From positions 1-21,471 of the IMG/VR virus record IMGVR_UViG_3300037069_000295: a stretch of DNA of 21,471 bases; one strand, 5' to 3'. Under the pieces are notes generated by a model, which had not been told where the DNA came from, ran no database searches, and saw only the letters and a program-made list of their open reading frames with translations. The stretch comes from a virus. Below are positions 21,100-21,471 of the stretch, in pieces. The translations under genes were made by a program, and so were the position numbers. Numbering within the stretch: position 1 is the stretch's first letter; the number at the start of each line of letters is the position of its first letter.

Positions 21100-21471
21100 A
21101 CTGGTGCCTTTGGCTTGAGTGCGGAACGGGTCTTGGAGTCGAGCTGGCGATCCATGTAGATGTATTGATCGTCTTCAAGGGCTGCGTCTTTGATGCGCTT
21201 CTTTGCGTCATCCAGACGGCCAGCGTCAACGTCTTCTTTCACTTCAAAGGCCAGGCCCTTGAGGTAGGATTTCCAGTCTTCTGGGAGATCGTCGCCAATG
21301 CCTTCCTTGACAGCAATCTTTCCCGGCTTCTTGCCGGCGACCTGCGCGCCATCTACTGCGCTATGCTCGACAATCTCCAGCGCGACTTGCCAGAGGTAAC
21401 GCCTCTGATACGTCTCGACCGCGCCAACGTTCTGCACTGGGTGACAGCCCTTCAGATTGGCCTCTGACAGC
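21096..21471 (-). CDS. Probable ERF-family ssDNA-annealing protein, C-terminal part (partial)
   Basis: The frame is open to the right edge, so the gene starts outside the window. The GTG at 21437 is an internal Val: in-frame codons upstream give LSEANLKGCHP. The segment GCHPVQNVGAVETYQRRYLW followed by QVALEIVEHSAVD resembles the conserved 'GSAxTYxRRYxLxxxLGI' core of ERF-type recombinases. These bind and anneal single-stranded DNA during phage recombination. The remaining 75 residues are charged and helical (EDWKSYLKGLAFEVKEDVDA). The SSB-like gene follows by ATGA overlap, which fits a recombination operon. The other half is needed to confirm the family. Confidence 0.6.
   Translation of the reverse strand, partial: LSEANLKGCHPVQNVGAVETYQRRYLWQVALEIVEHSAVDGAQVAGKKPGKIAVKEGIGDDLPEDWKSYLKGLAFEVKEDVDAGRLDDAKKRIKDAALEDDQYIYMDRQLDSKTRSALKPKAPV

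Noticed and set aside
1-21471. tRNA genes, CRISPR arrays, insertion sequences, integrase or attachment sites
   Set aside because: Scanned by eye: no cloverleaf with a plausible anticodon arm, no regularly spaced repeats, no transposase or integrase frame and no direct-repeat attachment pair.

Overview
The window reads as part of the genome of a tailed bacteriophage with podovirus-type virion genes. It could equally be a prophage carrying the same modules. The host is probably a GC-rich Gram-negative bacterium, plausibly a betaproteobacterium of the Burkholderiales; this is inferred from base composition, codon use and protein style, not proven. No integrase, repressor, terminase, portal, DNA polymerase, tRNA, rRNA or CRISPR array is visible.

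Plus strand, 1-13754 (virion morphogenesis): the 3' end of a scaffolding protein gene, an SU10-type major capsid protein, two small beta-rich proteins (probably decoration or head proteins), a small conserved protein, a head-tail adaptor, a glycine-rich tail fibre, a probable fibre chaperone, a papain-type cysteine protease, a probable tail nozzle, a cupin-like protein, and several Gln/Gly/Ala-rich proteins that look like internal (ejected) virion proteins. Most genes overlap by one or four bases (TGATG, TAATG, ATGA, GTGA), which suggests translational coupling. The exception is the capsid-decoration block, where two GGGGC-TTCG-GCCCC terminator hairpins flank the putative decoration gene.

Plus strand, 13860-16705 (lysis): three small membrane proteins in an overlapping run (one has a lambda-like Met-Arg-Met dual start), a stand-alone HNH-like protein with a Zn ribbon and a possible hairpin over its ribosome-binding site, a GH108 endolysin, a DUF1353 protein, and a 48-residue lipoprotein. 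The likely logic is that the holin opens the inner membrane and the signal-less endolysin cuts the wall. No classical Rz/Rz1 spanin pair is seen.

Minus strand, 21471-16706 (early/accessory): reading from the right edge, the C-terminal part of a probable ERF-family annealing protein, a small protein with an SSB-like acidic tip, a membrane-anchored SPFH/prohibitin-like protein, and six small overlapping accessory genes of unknown role. Several of these share the short motifs AWQAA or AAIDAAM. The two transcription units meet tail to tail at 16705/16706 with no base between their stop codons.

The least expected contents are the papain-like protease inside the tail module, the SPFH protein next to recombination genes, and the dual-start holin candidate.
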